Source of the DNA: Dehalococcoidales bacterium
Lineage (GTDB): Bacteria; Chloroflexota; Dehalococcoidia; Dehalococcoidales; UBA5760
DNA: 30,148 nt
Direction of reading: 5' to 3'
Assembly (NCBI GenBank): GCA_028717305.1
Contig: JAQUOC010000004.1
Span: forward strand, 1-30,148
The notes under the pieces: generated by a model
What the model saw: only the letters and a program-made list of their open reading frames with translations
Told to the model about the DNA's origin: nothing
The model's database searches: none
Program-made: the position numbers and the translations under genes
Shown: positions 16,461-24,067 of the stretch, one piece after another
Numbering within the stretch: the stretch's first letter is position 1
How the letters are laid out: each line of letters opens with the position of its first letter

Positions 16461-16613
16461 TTACCCCTGCCCGATTCTGAAAACTCTGGTACCGCACTTT
16501 GGGCATACTCCCATTACCGCCGGTTTTCTGTTCTTTAGAGTAACGTGTTGATGGTTCTTCGCCTGTACCTTCGTTCTACACTTAAGACAGTATGCTTCGT
16601 GTTGTACTCCCAT
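16461..16613 (-). CDS. Small DUF5679-like zinc-ribbon protein
   Basis: A 50-residue protein starting MGVQHEAYCLKCRTK with two CxxC knuckles (Cys9/12 and Cys37/40) separated by a basic stretch containing LKNRKPAVMGVCPKCG. This matches the DUF5679 pattern (small zinc ribbons of bacteria and archaea; function unknown). The start at 16613 has GAGGTGA 4 bp upstream; a much longer open frame reaching 16853 overlaps truB and is rejected. It lies 37 bp after truB on the same strand. The ribosomal-protein-like size and zinc ribbon suggest a nucleic-acid or ribosome-associated role, which is inference. Confidence 0.82.
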   Translation of the reverse strand: MGVQHEAYCLKCRTKVQAKNHQHVTLKNRKPAVMGVCPKCGTRVFRIGQG

Positions 16614-16650
16614 TTCGTCACCTCGCTGCCGGATTAGCCGGAAACTCGCC

Positions 16651-17553
16651 TTAAGCAAAGACCTTTTCCGGTTGCCACTCGTTTCTTTCCAGGTTGAAGC
16701 GTAACACGCCCAGGAAGGAGCCGTCAAGGGTATAGGCCCGGCAATAGCTCCGATAAGGGCGACCTCCCTTTTTATCGTTATAGCCGCTCCTTGAGAACAC
16801 GGGACGCCCGTTTCTAAGGAGCTGACTGGCCTCATCATCAACGATAATAGCATCCCAGTCTATAAGTACAGTATCAACGGGATAGACGAAACTCTGCCAG
16901 TATCCGTGGCGGCAGGCAGAATCAAGATGGTCTAAAGAAACCGAGTCTTTGATATCGAAGATGCCGCACCTTAAACGGGAGAGACTATTCAGGGTAGCTC
17001 CGCAGCCCAGAGCCTTTCCTAAATCGTGGGCCAGTGAACGAATGTAGGTGCCCTTGCCGCATATTACTTCTACCGTGGCTACCGGCGGTTGCCAGCCGGC
17101 AAGCTTAAGGCTGTGGACAATAACCGGCCTGCTTTTCCTTTCAATCTCGATGCCGGCTCGTGCCAATTGATAGAGACGCTTGCCCCGATACTTAACGGCA
17201 CTGTACATCGGCGGAATCTGTTCTATAGTACCACAGAACGAGTCAAGCTTAGATTCCAGACGTCCCCGGCTGATTTTAGAGGGGTCCTCCTGCCGGGTAA
17301 TTTTACCGCTGGCATCACCGGTATCAGTAGTCACTCCCAGTTCGATCTGAGCTCGATAAGCCTTGGTGGTGTCTACCAGAAACTCAACAATCCGGGTCCC
17401 CTTGCCCAGACAGACCGGCAGGACTCCGCTGGCCTCCGGGTCAAGCGTGCCGGCGTGTCCTACCCGCTTCTCTCCGGTCAGCCGCCTGACTCGGGCGACG
17501 ACATCGAATGACGTTATACCCCGGGGCTTGTTGATATTCAGTATGCCATCCAC
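16651..17553 (-). CDS. truB: tRNA pseudouridine-55 synthase
   Basis: A 300-residue pseudouridine synthase. Motif II GHAGTLDPEASGVL holds the catalytic aspartate (Asp38); NKPRGITS at the N terminus and GKGTYIRSLAHDLG are also typical of TruB. The last 70 residues form a PUA-like RNA-binding domain. The start is GTG at 17553, 2 bp after the rbfA stop. It belongs to the nusA-ylxR-infB-rbfA-truB operon. Confidence 0.96.
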   Translation of the reverse strand: MDGILNINKPRGITSFDVVARVRRLTGEKRVGHAGTLDPEASGVLPVCLGKGTRIVEFLVDTTKAYRAQIELGVTTDTGDASGKITRQEDPSKISRGRLESKLDSFCGTIEQIPPMYSAVKYRGKRLYQLARAGIEIERKSRPVIVHSLKLAGWQPPVATVEVICGKGTYIRSLAHDLGKALGCGATLNSLSRLRCGIFDIKDSVSLDHLDSACRHGYWQSFVYPVDTVLIDWDAIIVDDEASQLLRNGRPVFSRSGYNDKKGGRPYRSYCRAYTLDGSFLGVLRFNLERNEWQPEKVFA

Positions 17554-17555
17554 AA

Positions 17556-17924
17556 TCAGTCTCTATGCTTTTCAGCGGTATTATCCCCGGTAGTCTGTTC
17601 AATTAGCTTTAGGATGTGATCCCCGTGCTTGATAGAATCATCCCATCTGAAGCTGAGCTCAGGAATACGCCGCAGCTTTAGACGCTGTGACATCTCATTA
17701 CGCAGGTAGCCCGAAGCGGCCGCCAGTACCCCCAGTATTTCTCGGTTTTCTTCCTCGCTACCGATATTACTGACGAACACCTTGGCATATTTCAAGTCGG
17801 GGGAAGTAGAGACTTCGGTCACCGTAATAAGAGCACCGAGACGAGGGTCTTTGACCTGGTGCTGCAGTAATTCACTGAGCTCACGACGCATGAGTTTATT
17901 CACTTGCTCGATACGATGCGTCAC
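17556..17924 (-). CDS. rbfA: Ribosome-binding factor A
   Basis: A 122-residue single-domain KH-type protein that binds the immature 30S subunit. The N-terminal helix HRIEQVNKLMRRELSELL and VKDPRLGALITVTEVSTSPDLKYAKVFVS are diagnostic. The start is GTG at 17924 with AGGAA upstream, 21 bp after infB. The YlxP gene often found between infB and rbfA is absent here. Confidence 0.95.
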   Translation of the reverse strand: MTHRIEQVNKLMRRELSELLQHQVKDPRLGALITVTEVSTSPDLKYAKVFVSNIGSEEENREILGVLAAASGYLRNEMSQRLKLRRIPELSFRWDDSIKHGDHILKLIEQTTGDNTAEKHRD

Positions 17925-17945
17925 AATATTTCCTGCTCAGGGCCG

Positions 17946-19781
17946 TTACCGTCTGGTTTCCGTCTTAAAAAACTCCAACATGTCGCCGACTTGAAAACTG
18001 TTGAAGTCTTTAATTCCCAGACCGCATTCGTAGCCCGCGGCTACCTCCTTGACATCATCCTTAAAGCGTCTGAGACTGCTGACGGTAGATTCGCATACCA
18101 CCTGTTCCCCACGCCGCAGCCTCACCGAAACACCACGGCTAACCTTGCCTTCAGTCACATAAGCTCCGGCCACCTTTTCCTTTTTGCCGGCAGTAAAGAT
18201 GTTCCGCACCTCAGCCCGGCCCTCAATGACCTCAACATAAGAAGGCTCCAGCATGCCTTTAAGCGCACTGCTGACGTCGCTTATCAGGTCATAGATTACA
18301 TCATAGGAACGGATGCTTACCCCCTCTATCTCAGCCAGACGCCGCGCCCGCGATCCGGTACTGATGCCAAAACCAATGATTATTCCATTGGAGGCAGTGG
18401 CCAGCATAACATCGGTTTCGGTAACGTTACCGGTACCGCTATGAATAACTCTAACCTTCACCTGTTCGGTTCCCTGTTCTTCCAGGGAGACCTTTATCGG
18501 TTCAATACTGCCCTGAACATCGACCTTGAGGATGATATTAAGTTCCTTCACCCGGCCGGTGCTGATCTGATCGTAGAGATTACTGAGATTAACTGCCTTC
18601 GGCTCCTTGCGCTTCTCGGCCAGCCTTTTCTCGATCAGTTTCTGTGCCTGGCTTTCATTGGACACTGCCTTCAGGTTATCGCCCACCTGAGGCACGGTAC
18701 CCAATCCCAGGATCTCTACCGGAGTAGCTGGCTCAGCCTTCCTTACTCTTTTACCGATATCGTTGAACATAGCCTTTACCCTGCCCCAGGTTGTGCCGAC
18801 CACTATGGTATCGCCAAGCCTTAGTGTTCCCTCATTGATCAAAACTGTAGCCAGAGGCCCTTTAGCCTTGTCCATTTTTGCTTCAATAACTACCCCCAGT
18901 GCCGGCTGAGCAGGATCGGCTTTAAGCTCCTCCATCTCAGCGATGAGCAACAGGTTCTCCAGCAGATCATGAATGCCCGTTTTCTCTTTTGCTGAAATAG
19001 GAATACAGATGGTATCTCCTCCCCAACCCTCGGCAACCAGACCGGCATCAGCCAGTTGCTGCTTGGTCACCTCGATGTTGACCCCGGGCTTGTCAACCTT
19101 ATTGATGGCTACTACTATGGGGACGCCGGCAGCCCGGGCATGGGCGATAGCCTCCAGTGTCTGCGGCATTACCCCGTCATCGGCGGCTACCACCAGAATA
19201 ACGATATCGGTCGCCTGCGCGCCCCGGGCCCGCATCGCCGTGAAAGCCTCATGCCCCGGCGTATCCAGAAAGGTAACCTTTTGTCCGTTAACCTCAACTT
19301 GATAGGCACCGATATGCTGGGTAATTCCGCCGGCCTCGGCTTCCATTACATTGGTCTGTCGAATAGCGTCCAGAAGCCGGGTCTTGCCATGATTGACGTG
19401 TCCCATAATGGTGACTACGGGAGGACGTAGCTTTAGAGCCTTGAGTTCTTTACCCCGGAGCTCCTGTTCTTTTTTGGACCCGCTAACAGTACTGCCTGGC
19501 TTTCTAACTGGCTGGGTTTGTGGAGATGGCTGGTAACCGAGCCCGGTCGCTATCGCCGCTGCCAGTTCATAATTGATTACCTGGTTAATATTGGCCATAA
19601 CGCCATTTCGCATTAGTTGTTTAATAATATCTATTTCACTGGTCTGAAGAAGATCAGCCAGCTGCCGTACGCTTATGTTGGCTGGAATTTCAACCGGATG
19701 CGAAGATGCCGATGGTGAGCCATTACTCTGCCTAACGTCAGCAGGGCCTGAATTGCTGCCCACATTGTTTGCTCTTACCAT
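17946..19781 (-). CDS. infB: Translation initiation factor IF-2 (short form)
   Basis: A 611-residue GTPase delivering initiator fMet-tRNA to the 30S subunit. After a short N-terminal IF2_N module (about 33-85) come the G domain with G1 GHVNHGKT (127-134), G3 DTPGHEAF (173-180) and G4 NKVD (227-230), then the beta-barrel domain II, domain III and the tRNA-binding C-terminal domain. The long, low-complexity N-terminal extension of many bacterial IF-2 proteins is missing, giving one of the shorter forms. A GGGAGAG site precedes the ATG, 3 bp after the ylxR stop. Confidence 0.97.
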   Translation of the reverse strand: MVRANNVGSNSGPADVRQSNGSPSASSHPVEIPANISVRQLADLLQTSEIDIIKQLMRNGVMANINQVINYELAAAIATGLGYQPSPQTQPVRKPGSTVSGSKKEQELRGKELKALKLRPPVVTIMGHVNHGKTRLLDAIRQTNVMEAEAGGITQHIGAYQVEVNGQKVTFLDTPGHEAFTAMRARGAQATDIVILVVAADDGVMPQTLEAIAHARAAGVPIVVAINKVDKPGVNIEVTKQQLADAGLVAEGWGGDTICIPISAKEKTGIHDLLENLLLIAEMEELKADPAQPALGVVIEAKMDKAKGPLATVLINEGTLRLGDTIVVGTTWGRVKAMFNDIGKRVRKAEPATPVEILGLGTVPQVGDNLKAVSNESQAQKLIEKRLAEKRKEPKAVNLSNLYDQISTGRVKELNIILKVDVQGSIEPIKVSLEEQGTEQVKVRVIHSGTGNVTETDVMLATASNGIIIGFGISTGSRARRLAEIEGVSIRSYDVIYDLISDVSSALKGMLEPSYVEVIEGRAEVRNIFTAGKKEKVAGAYVTEGKVSRGVSVRLRRGEQVVCESTVSSLRRFKDDVKEVAAGYECGLGIKDFNSFQVGDMLEFFKTETRR

Positions 19782-19784
19782 AGG

Positions 19785-20066
19785 CTACTCTCCCACAAAT
19801 TCTTTACTATGATTCATAAGCCATTCCCGATTTTCACTGGTAATAGTGGTTCGTAGAGTATAATCCAGCCGGCTGCTCATTAACCCGGCTCTCCAACACT
19901 CGATATTACGGCATAGATAAGCACCGCGACCCGGTTTCCTGCCACTAGTATCAACCTCGATCGCCCCGCCGGAAACACGGACCAGCCGTGTCATCTCCCG
20001 CTTCGGCTTTACCTGACGACAGGCTACGCAGGTGCGTTGCGGTATATGCCGACTAATACTCTTCAT
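19785..20066 (-). CDS. ylxR: YlxR/RnpM family RNA-binding protein
   Basis: A 93-residue protein with the YlxR signature RTCVACRQVKPKREMTRLVR and GRGAYLCRNIECW. The fold has a positively charged face; in Bacillus the homologue (RnpM) binds the RNase P RNA. The ATG at 20066 is chosen because it gives the family N terminus and has GGTGG 5 bp upstream; a longer frame to 20156 would overlap nusA by about 100 bp. As chosen, it overlaps the nusA end by 14 bp. The YlxQ/L7Ae gene often found next is absent. Confidence 0.9.
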   Translation of the reverse strand: MKSISRHIPQRTCVACRQVKPKREMTRLVRVSGGAIEVDTSGRKPGRGAYLCRNIECWRAGLMSSRLDYTLRTTITSENREWLMNHSKEFVGE

Positions 20067-21474
20067 CATCACCACCGTCAAAATCCATATCTCCCGGCAT
20101 TCGGCGCAGTTTCTTGATTTTGATGCCATCCTCAGCGCTTTCTTTGCCGGAAACACCCTTTTTCTTTTTCTTCTTTAACTTCGCCCCGGGCTTAACCGGC
20201 TGTGGAATCACAATCTCTTCGGCAAATCTAATCCGGGCTTTATCCGCGGCTACCTTGGGCTGGGCAACAGGCGCAGGGATGTCGGTACTTATCGGCTCCA
20301 GTGGTATACCGACCTCTTCTTCCTCTGCCTCTGCGATATCTACCCGGGCCATATCCTCAACAGCCGGCATTTCGCCGCTAATCTCCTCACCAACCGCGGC
20401 TGATTCCTCCACCTCGGCTGGTAGCGGCTTGGCCTGTGCTTCCGCCTCCGCCTCCGAAGCGCTCTTGATATCGATACGCAACCCGGTGAGTTTGGCAGCC
20501 AGCCTGACGTTTTGCCCTTCTCTGCCGATAGCTAATGAGAGCTGGCCGTCAGGAACAACCGCAACAGCCGCATCCCCATTTACCTCAACACTCACCACCT
20601 TGGCGGGGCTGAGAGCACTGGCGATATAAGCAGGGGCATCCATGCTCCACATTACGACGTCTATCTTTTCTCCGTTTAGCTCATTAACGATATTCTGTAT
20701 CCGAATACCGCGCAGCCCGACACAGCAGCCGACCGGATCGATACCTTCCTGACGGGCGGCTACTGCTACCTTACTCCGGTAGCCGGCTTCGCGGGCTACC
20801 GATACCAACTCGACTGCACCGCTGCCGATTTCGGGAACCTCCAATTCAAAAAGGCGCCGTAGCAGATTCGGGTGAGAGCGCGATACTATCACCAGGGGAC
20901 CTCTGGGAGTCTGGGCTACTTCCAGGAGATAGACCCTGATTCTCTGCCCCAGCCGGTACCTCTCGTTATGCATCTGCTCGGGTGCCGGCAGTACTGCCTC
21001 CGTCCTGCCCAGATCAATGGAAACCTGCTTGGGTTCAATACGCCGTACTACTCCGGTGATAATGTCCCCTTCCTTATCAGCGTATTCCTCGAATATGGCG
21101 TTGTGCTCCGCTTCATGTAGTCGCTGCAGGATAACCTGTTTGGCTGTCTGGGCGGCAATACGCCCGGCATTGTGAGGGGTATCCTCAACCTCGATAGTAT
21201 CTCCCAGATTGACATCAGGCTTGATCTCCTTAGCCTTGTCCAGGGATATCTCACGGTGCTGATCCGATGGCTGCTTGACCACGGTCTTCTCAGCCCATAC
21301 CTGCACTGCGCCGGTATTGGGGTTAATCTTAACCGAGATATTCTGATTGGCGGCAAAGCTGTCCTTCTTGTAGGCCGACACCAGGGCCGTCTCGACTGCC
21401 TTGATGACTACCTCCTGAGGAAGGTTCTTCTCGGCTGAGAGCTGCGTAATGGCAAGCACAAAGTCGCTTTTCAT
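20053..21474 (-). CDS. nusA: Transcription termination/antitermination protein NusA
   Basis: A 473-residue RNA polymerase partner. The N-terminal polymerase-binding domain (about 1-130), an S1 domain (about 135-200, GDIITGVVRRIEPKQVSIDLG) and two KH domains (CVGLRGIRIQNIVNEL and AIGREGQNVRLAAKL) form the conserved core to about residue 345. The remaining 125 residues are low complexity: alanine/glutamate-rich, then a lysine run (KLKKKKKKG), then an acidic end (DGGDDEEY); this tail is unusual in charge layout. It is first in the operon; the usual upstream rimP is missing. Its leader contains an intrinsic-terminator-like hairpin, suggesting self-control. Confidence 0.96.
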   Translation of the reverse strand: MKSDFVLAITQLSAEKNLPQEVVIKAVETALVSAYKKDSFAANQNISVKINPNTGAVQVWAEKTVVKQPSDQHREISLDKAKEIKPDVNLGDTIEVEDTPHNAGRIAAQTAKQVILQRLHEAEHNAIFEEYADKEGDIITGVVRRIEPKQVSIDLGRTEAVLPAPEQMHNERYRLGQRIRVYLLEVAQTPRGPLVIVSRSHPNLLRRLFELEVPEIGSGAVELVSVAREAGYRSKVAVAARQEGIDPVGCCVGLRGIRIQNIVNELNGEKIDVVMWSMDAPAYIASALSPAKVVSVEVNGDAAVAVVPDGQLSLAIGREGQNVRLAAKLTGLRIDIKSASEAEAEAQAKPLPAEVEESAAVGEEISGEMPAVEDMARVDIAEAEEEEVGIPLEPISTDIPAPVAQPKVAADKARIRFAEEIVIPQPVKPGAKLKKKKKKGVSGKESAEDGIKIKKLRRMPGDMDFDGGDDEEY

Positions 21475-21513
21475 CTTTAGCTTAAGCCCCCCAATTTGTT
21501 ATCCCTATAGAAC

Positions 21514-21538
21514 AAAAAAGTGGGATTCAAACCCACTT
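21514..21538 (-). terminator. Attenuator-like terminator in the nusA leader
   Basis: On the minus strand AAGTGGG, a 7-nt loop, CCCACTT and then TTTTTT form an intrinsic terminator about 40 nt upstream of the nusA ATG and downstream of its promoter. The inner part (5-bp GTGGG/CCCAC with loop TTTGAAT) resembles a tRNA T-arm, but no tRNA is present. NusA strengthens pausing and termination at such hairpins and is known to limit its own operon this way in Bacillus, so negative feedback is likely; that is inference here. Confidence 0.8.
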
Positions 21539-21563
21539 CGCAACTCATTCTTCACCTGACCGG

Positions 21564-21593
21564 ATTATAACATAATCAGCTTTCGGTGTGCAA
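21564..21593 (-). promoter_or_regulatory. Promoter of nusA operon
   Basis: On the minus strand TTGCAC (21588-21593), 18-bp spacer, TATAAT (21564-21569). The -10 is perfect and the -35 weak. Start near 21557 gives a leader of about 83 nt that contains the attenuator hairpin. Confidence 0.72.
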
Positions 21594-21684
21594 TAATAAA
21601 CTCCTCTCTCTATAGAAATGCGCCTCTCTACCGCCGGGCGACCGGTACGGGTTAACGTTCCGGTAATAATGCTTGATGGGGGTG

Positions 21685-22611
21685 CTAGCCGGGGTATTCG
21701 TCGAGCCTCTCCTTGAATTCCTGCTGGCTGAAATGGTACTCCTGAGTGCCGTAGTACTCCACGGCGAAGGAGGCACAGACCCCTCCCATTCTAGCGCACT
21801 GTGTGATGCTCCTGCCTTCAATCAACCCTTTAATCAGGCCGGCCCGGTAAGCATCGCCGGCGCCGGTCGGGTCCAGAACCTCCCTTGCTCTAGCAGCAGG
21901 AATGCTAATCTCACTGCCTCCGCTACAGACCCGGGAGCCCATTTCGCCCAGAGTGGTAATAACAGTTTCGACCTTCTTGAGCAGCGTGTTTTTATCAAGC
22001 CCGGTTTTGTTAAAAATCAGTTCCAGTTCGTAGTCATTGGATATCAGTATCCTTGCGCCGTCTATACACTCGATGAGCTCTTTCTTGCTCCACATCGGTA
22101 GTGACTGACCGGGGTCGAAAATATAGTCGATACCTCTGGATTTACAGCTCCGCGGGTAATTCATCATATCCTCGAGATTACCCGGGGCGATAATGACGAT
22201 GCTATTTCCGGGGTTGACCCTGTCGAAATCGAAGCAGGAAGGGTATTTCATAGCACCGGGGTTAAAGCCGGTGATCTGGTTATCGGCCCGGTCGGTGGTG
22301 ATATAGGCACTGGCGGTGAACTCGTCTTCGATAATCCTGATGCCTTCGCAGGCAATGTTCTTTGCCGCCAGCCATTCGAAGTATCTCTGGTAGTCGCGGC
22401 CGACGGCAGCCAGAATGATCGGCCTTTCTCCCAGCAGGGAAAGGGCGTAGGCAATGTTGCCCGCGGTACCGCCGAGCCTCTCGACCATGCCGTTCACGGT
22501 AAAAGAAACGTTCAAAACGTGCAGTTTATCGGGAAGGATGTGGTCGGCGAAGTACTCCGGGAAGTCCATGATCCTGTCGTAGGCTAAAGATCCGGAAACA
22601 ATGATTCTCAT
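21685..22611 (-). CDS. PfkB-family carbohydrate/nucleoside kinase
   Basis: A 308-residue ribokinase-fold kinase. The substrate-side GG hinge (47-48 in RLGGTAGNIAYALSLLG) and the catalytic signature DPTGAGDAYRAG with base Asp253 are intact. The overall pattern (GSLAYDRIM at the N terminus) resembles the archaeal-type nucleoside/adenosine kinase group rather than fructokinase, but the phosphate acceptor cannot be fixed from sequence. A promoter lies so close to the ATG that the mRNA is probably leaderless, and no ribosome site is visible. It is divergent from the SDR gene. Confidence 0.85.
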   Translation of the reverse strand: MRIIVSGSLAYDRIMDFPEYFADHILPDKLHVLNVSFTVNGMVERLGGTAGNIAYALSLLGERPIILAAVGRDYQRYFEWLAAKNIACEGIRIIEDEFTASAYITTDRADNQITGFNPGAMKYPSCFDFDRVNPGNSIVIIAPGNLEDMMNYPRSCKSRGIDYIFDPGQSLPMWSKKELIECIDGARILISNDYELELIFNKTGLDKNTLLKKVETVITTLGEMGSRVCSGGSEISIPAARAREVLDPTGAGDAYRAGLIKGLIEGRSITQCARMGGVCASFAVEYYGTQEYHFSQQEFKERLDEYPG

Positions 22612-22619
22612 TGATTTCT

Positions 22620-22648
22620 ATTCTAACCTTCCCCACATACCTTTGCAA
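22620..22648 (-). promoter_or_regulatory. Promoter of PfkB kinase, placed for a leaderless mRNA
   Basis: On the minus strand TTGCAA (22643-22648), 17-bp spacer, TAGAAT (22620-22625). Only 8 bp separate the -10 box from the ATG at 22611, so transcription should begin at or within a base or two of the start codon. Confidence 0.75.
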
Positions 22649-22685
22649 CAACTGTTTTCCGGCTTGCATTAGGGCATTTTTACTA

Positions 22686-22714
22686 TTGACATCGTTATCG
22701 AAATGGGCTATAAC
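22686..22714 (+). promoter_or_regulatory. Promoter of the SDR gene
   Basis: TTGACA (22686-22691), 17-bp spacer, TATAAC (22709-22714). Start near 22721 leaves a leader of about 140 nt with a small hairpin (CCGGA/TCCGG around 22733-22747); no known riboswitch was recognised in it. Confidence 0.85.
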
Positions 22715-22861
22715 CTGACTGTAAGGCATATCCGGACACCCTCCGGGGACACCAGGAACATCAGAAGACAGGTTAAGGCATTCTGTATCGGAGGGGTCGG
22801 AAGAGGTATGTGCTCTTGAATCTATCGGTCAAAAATAATAGTACGGAGGTAGAGCAAGGAA

Positions 22862-23641
22862 ATGGGAAGACTGGATGGTAAGGTTGTCCTGATTACCGGA
22901 GGGGCTGCAGGCATCGGGAAAGGACACGTCGAGCTGTTTGCCCGGGAGGGGGCTAAGGTCGTCGTGACTACCAGGAAGAAGGTGGATGAGGGAACAGCGC
23001 TGGCGGAGAGTATCAAAAAACAAGGGGGAGAGGCCATCTTTATCAGACTCGACACCACCAGCGAGGACGACTGGAAAAGGGTGCTCGGTGAGGTTGTCAA
23101 AAAATACGGCAAGCTTAATGTCCTGGTGAACAATGCCGGCGTTTCACTGGCGAAAACGATAGAAGAGACCTCCCTCGATGAATGGAACTGGATAATGAAT
23201 ATCAACGCGACCGGGGTGTTCCTGGGCTGCAAATACGGCATTGAGGTTATGAAGAAGAACGGGGAACCATGCTCGATAGTGAACATCTCATCCATCGATG
23301 CCATGGTCGGTGAGGCGGAGTTGCCTGCCTACTGTGCTTCGAAAGGAGCGGTGAGGTCGTTTACTAAAGCGATAGCACTTTCCTGCGCTGAAGCCGGATA
23401 TCATATCCGGGTCAATTCGGTACACCCCGGCTACATTCATACCGAGCTCACCGAAAAAGAGGCCCAGGACTCGGGAATGACGCCGGCACAGTACTTCGAT
23501 AAAGTGGGCAAGATGCACCCGATCGGTCATATCGGCAAACCGGCTGACATCGCTTACGTCAGCCTGTTTCTTGCTTCCGACGAGTCCAATTGGATTACCG
23601 GCTCCGAGTTCGTCGCCGACGGGGGCTACATATCAAGATAA
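22862..23641 (+). CDS. Short-chain dehydrogenase/reductase
   Basis: A 259-residue classical SDR. The cofactor motif TGGAAGIG (13-19 region), NNAG (90-93), and the catalytic Ser144, Tyr157 and Lys161 (YCASK) are all present, followed by VHPGYIHT. The Thr-Arg-Lys after strand beta-2 (TTRKK, 36-40) hints at NADP(H). The general look is of alcohol or ketone dehydrogenases such as the cyclopentanol dehydrogenase group, but the substrate is not predictable. It is a single-gene unit with its own strong promoter and terminator. GGAGG lies 10-11 bp before the ATG and AAGGAA directly abuts it. Confidence 0.92.
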   Translation: MGRLDGKVVLITGGAAGIGKGHVELFAREGAKVVVTTRKKVDEGTALAESIKKQGGEAIFIRLDTTSEDDWKRVLGEVVKKYGKLNVLVNNAGVSLAKTIEETSLDEWNWIMNINATGVFLGCKYGIEVMKKNGEPCSIVNISSIDAMVGEAELPAYCASKGAVRSFTKAIALSCAEAGYHIRVNSVHPGYIHTELTEKEAQDSGMTPAQYFDKVGKMHPIGHIGKPADIAYVSLFLASDESNWITGSEFVADGGYISR

Positions 23642-23665
23642 ACCGGCCGGCATAAGACGATCTTA

Positions 23666-23711
23666 TTCCCCGTATTTCTATTGCCGAGTAGGGATACGGG
23701 GAATATTTTTT
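23666..23711 (+). terminator. Intrinsic terminator of the SDR gene
   Basis: TTCCCCGTAT (23666-23675), 18-nt loop, ATACGGGGAA (23694-23703), then TATTTTTT. A 10-bp stem with a T-run, 25 bp after the stop codon. Confidence 0.92.
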
Positions 23712-23712
23712 A

Positions 23713-23798
23713 GGGGCAGGTTGCCTGAGTTCATATTTATCCGCAGAAGGCGTTCGATAACCCTCTGCGAAGTAAATCGACCCAATAGCACCTGCCTT
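23713..23798 (+). repeat. Imperfect palindromic repeat, copy A
   Basis: An 86-bp element with inverted ends (GGCAGGT ... ACCTGCC) and an internal hairpin CGCAGA ... TCTGCG. Copy B at 24943-25027 matches it at about 68 of 86 aligned positions (hand count) with one single-base gap; the best-kept core is CCGCAGAAGGCG and TCGATAACCCTCTGC. Copy A lies directly after the SDR terminator and directly before the tail remnant of a surface-protein gene. Its outer stem is weaker than that of copy B (G-T pairs replace G-C). It could be a structured RNA or a REP/MITE-like intergenic element. Confidence 0.85.
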
Positions 23799-23801
23799 TA
23801 A

Positions 23802-23879
23802 GCAATTCATGTTGTGATTGCGATTGGAATTGCCCTGATCGTGGTGTTCATTGTCCTGATTGTCGTCACCGGGAAGTAA
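23802..23879 (+). pseudogene. 3' remnant of a surface-protein paralogue (membrane anchor)
   Basis: The frame ending at TAA 23877 reads VVIAIGIALIVVFIVLIVV then TGK. It is the same C-terminal anchor as in the 1248-residue surface protein (YVVFAIGIALIVVVIVLIV); about 51 of 59 bases match between 23809-23867 and the corresponding 3' end of that gene, by hand count. There is a stop (TAA 23799) just upstream and no usable start, and it is followed, as in the intact gene, by a GAGCCCCCC-type terminator. So this is the last 25 codons of a lost paralogue, joined directly to repeat copy A. Confidence 0.8.
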
Positions 23880-23911
23880 TTCCAAATACTGACGACAATA
23901 ACCAGATAGAT

Positions 23912-23943
23912 AAAAGAGCCCCCCGACATTCGGGGGCTCTTTT
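23912..23943 (+). terminator. Terminator left behind by the lost surface-protein gene
   Basis: AAAAGAGCCCCC (23912-23923), 8-nt loop, GGGGGCTCTTTT (23932-23943). Its stem sequence is nearly the same as that of the terminator after the intact surface-protein gene (29122-29152), supporting common origin. Confidence 0.9.
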
Positions 23944-23969
23944 ATTGTATATCACACCCAAAAGTAGGA

Positions 23970-23997
23970 TTGACGAATGTTACCAAGCCCATATAAT
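23970..23997 (+). promoter_or_regulatory. Promoter with palindromic -10 before the sensor-kinase remnant
   Basis: TTGACG (23970-23975), 16-bp spacer, TATAAT (23992-23997). The -10 box lies inside an inverted repeat CCCATAT-AATA-ATATGGG (23988-24005) that could serve as an operator. Confidence 0.72.
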
Positions 23998-24067
23998 AAT
24001 ATGGGGTTCTACCGGCAGTCATGATAACATGATGACGTTATTATATGATTACTAACAATGAGATGAA

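Noticed and set aside
17904..18824. 306-codon plus-strand frame opposite infB and rbfA.
   Set aside because: Antisense to clearly conserved genes; no recognisable domain.
21518..21538. tRNA T-arm-like hairpin (GTGGG, 7-nt loop, CCCAC) before nusA, a position where some bacteria carry a tRNA gene.
   Set aside because: No acceptor, D or anticodon arm can be built around it; the T-run makes an intrinsic terminator the simpler reading.
22721..22861. The 140-nt SDR leader as a known riboswitch.
   Set aside because: Only one 5-bp hairpin is evident, and none of the conserved cores of the common riboswitch classes could be found.
23595..23885. 96-codon minus-strand frame over the SDR end, the terminator, repeat A and the anchor relic.
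   Set aside because: It spans a terminator and elements of clearly different origin; its Asp/Asn/His-rich start is just the complement of the hydrophobic anchor codons.
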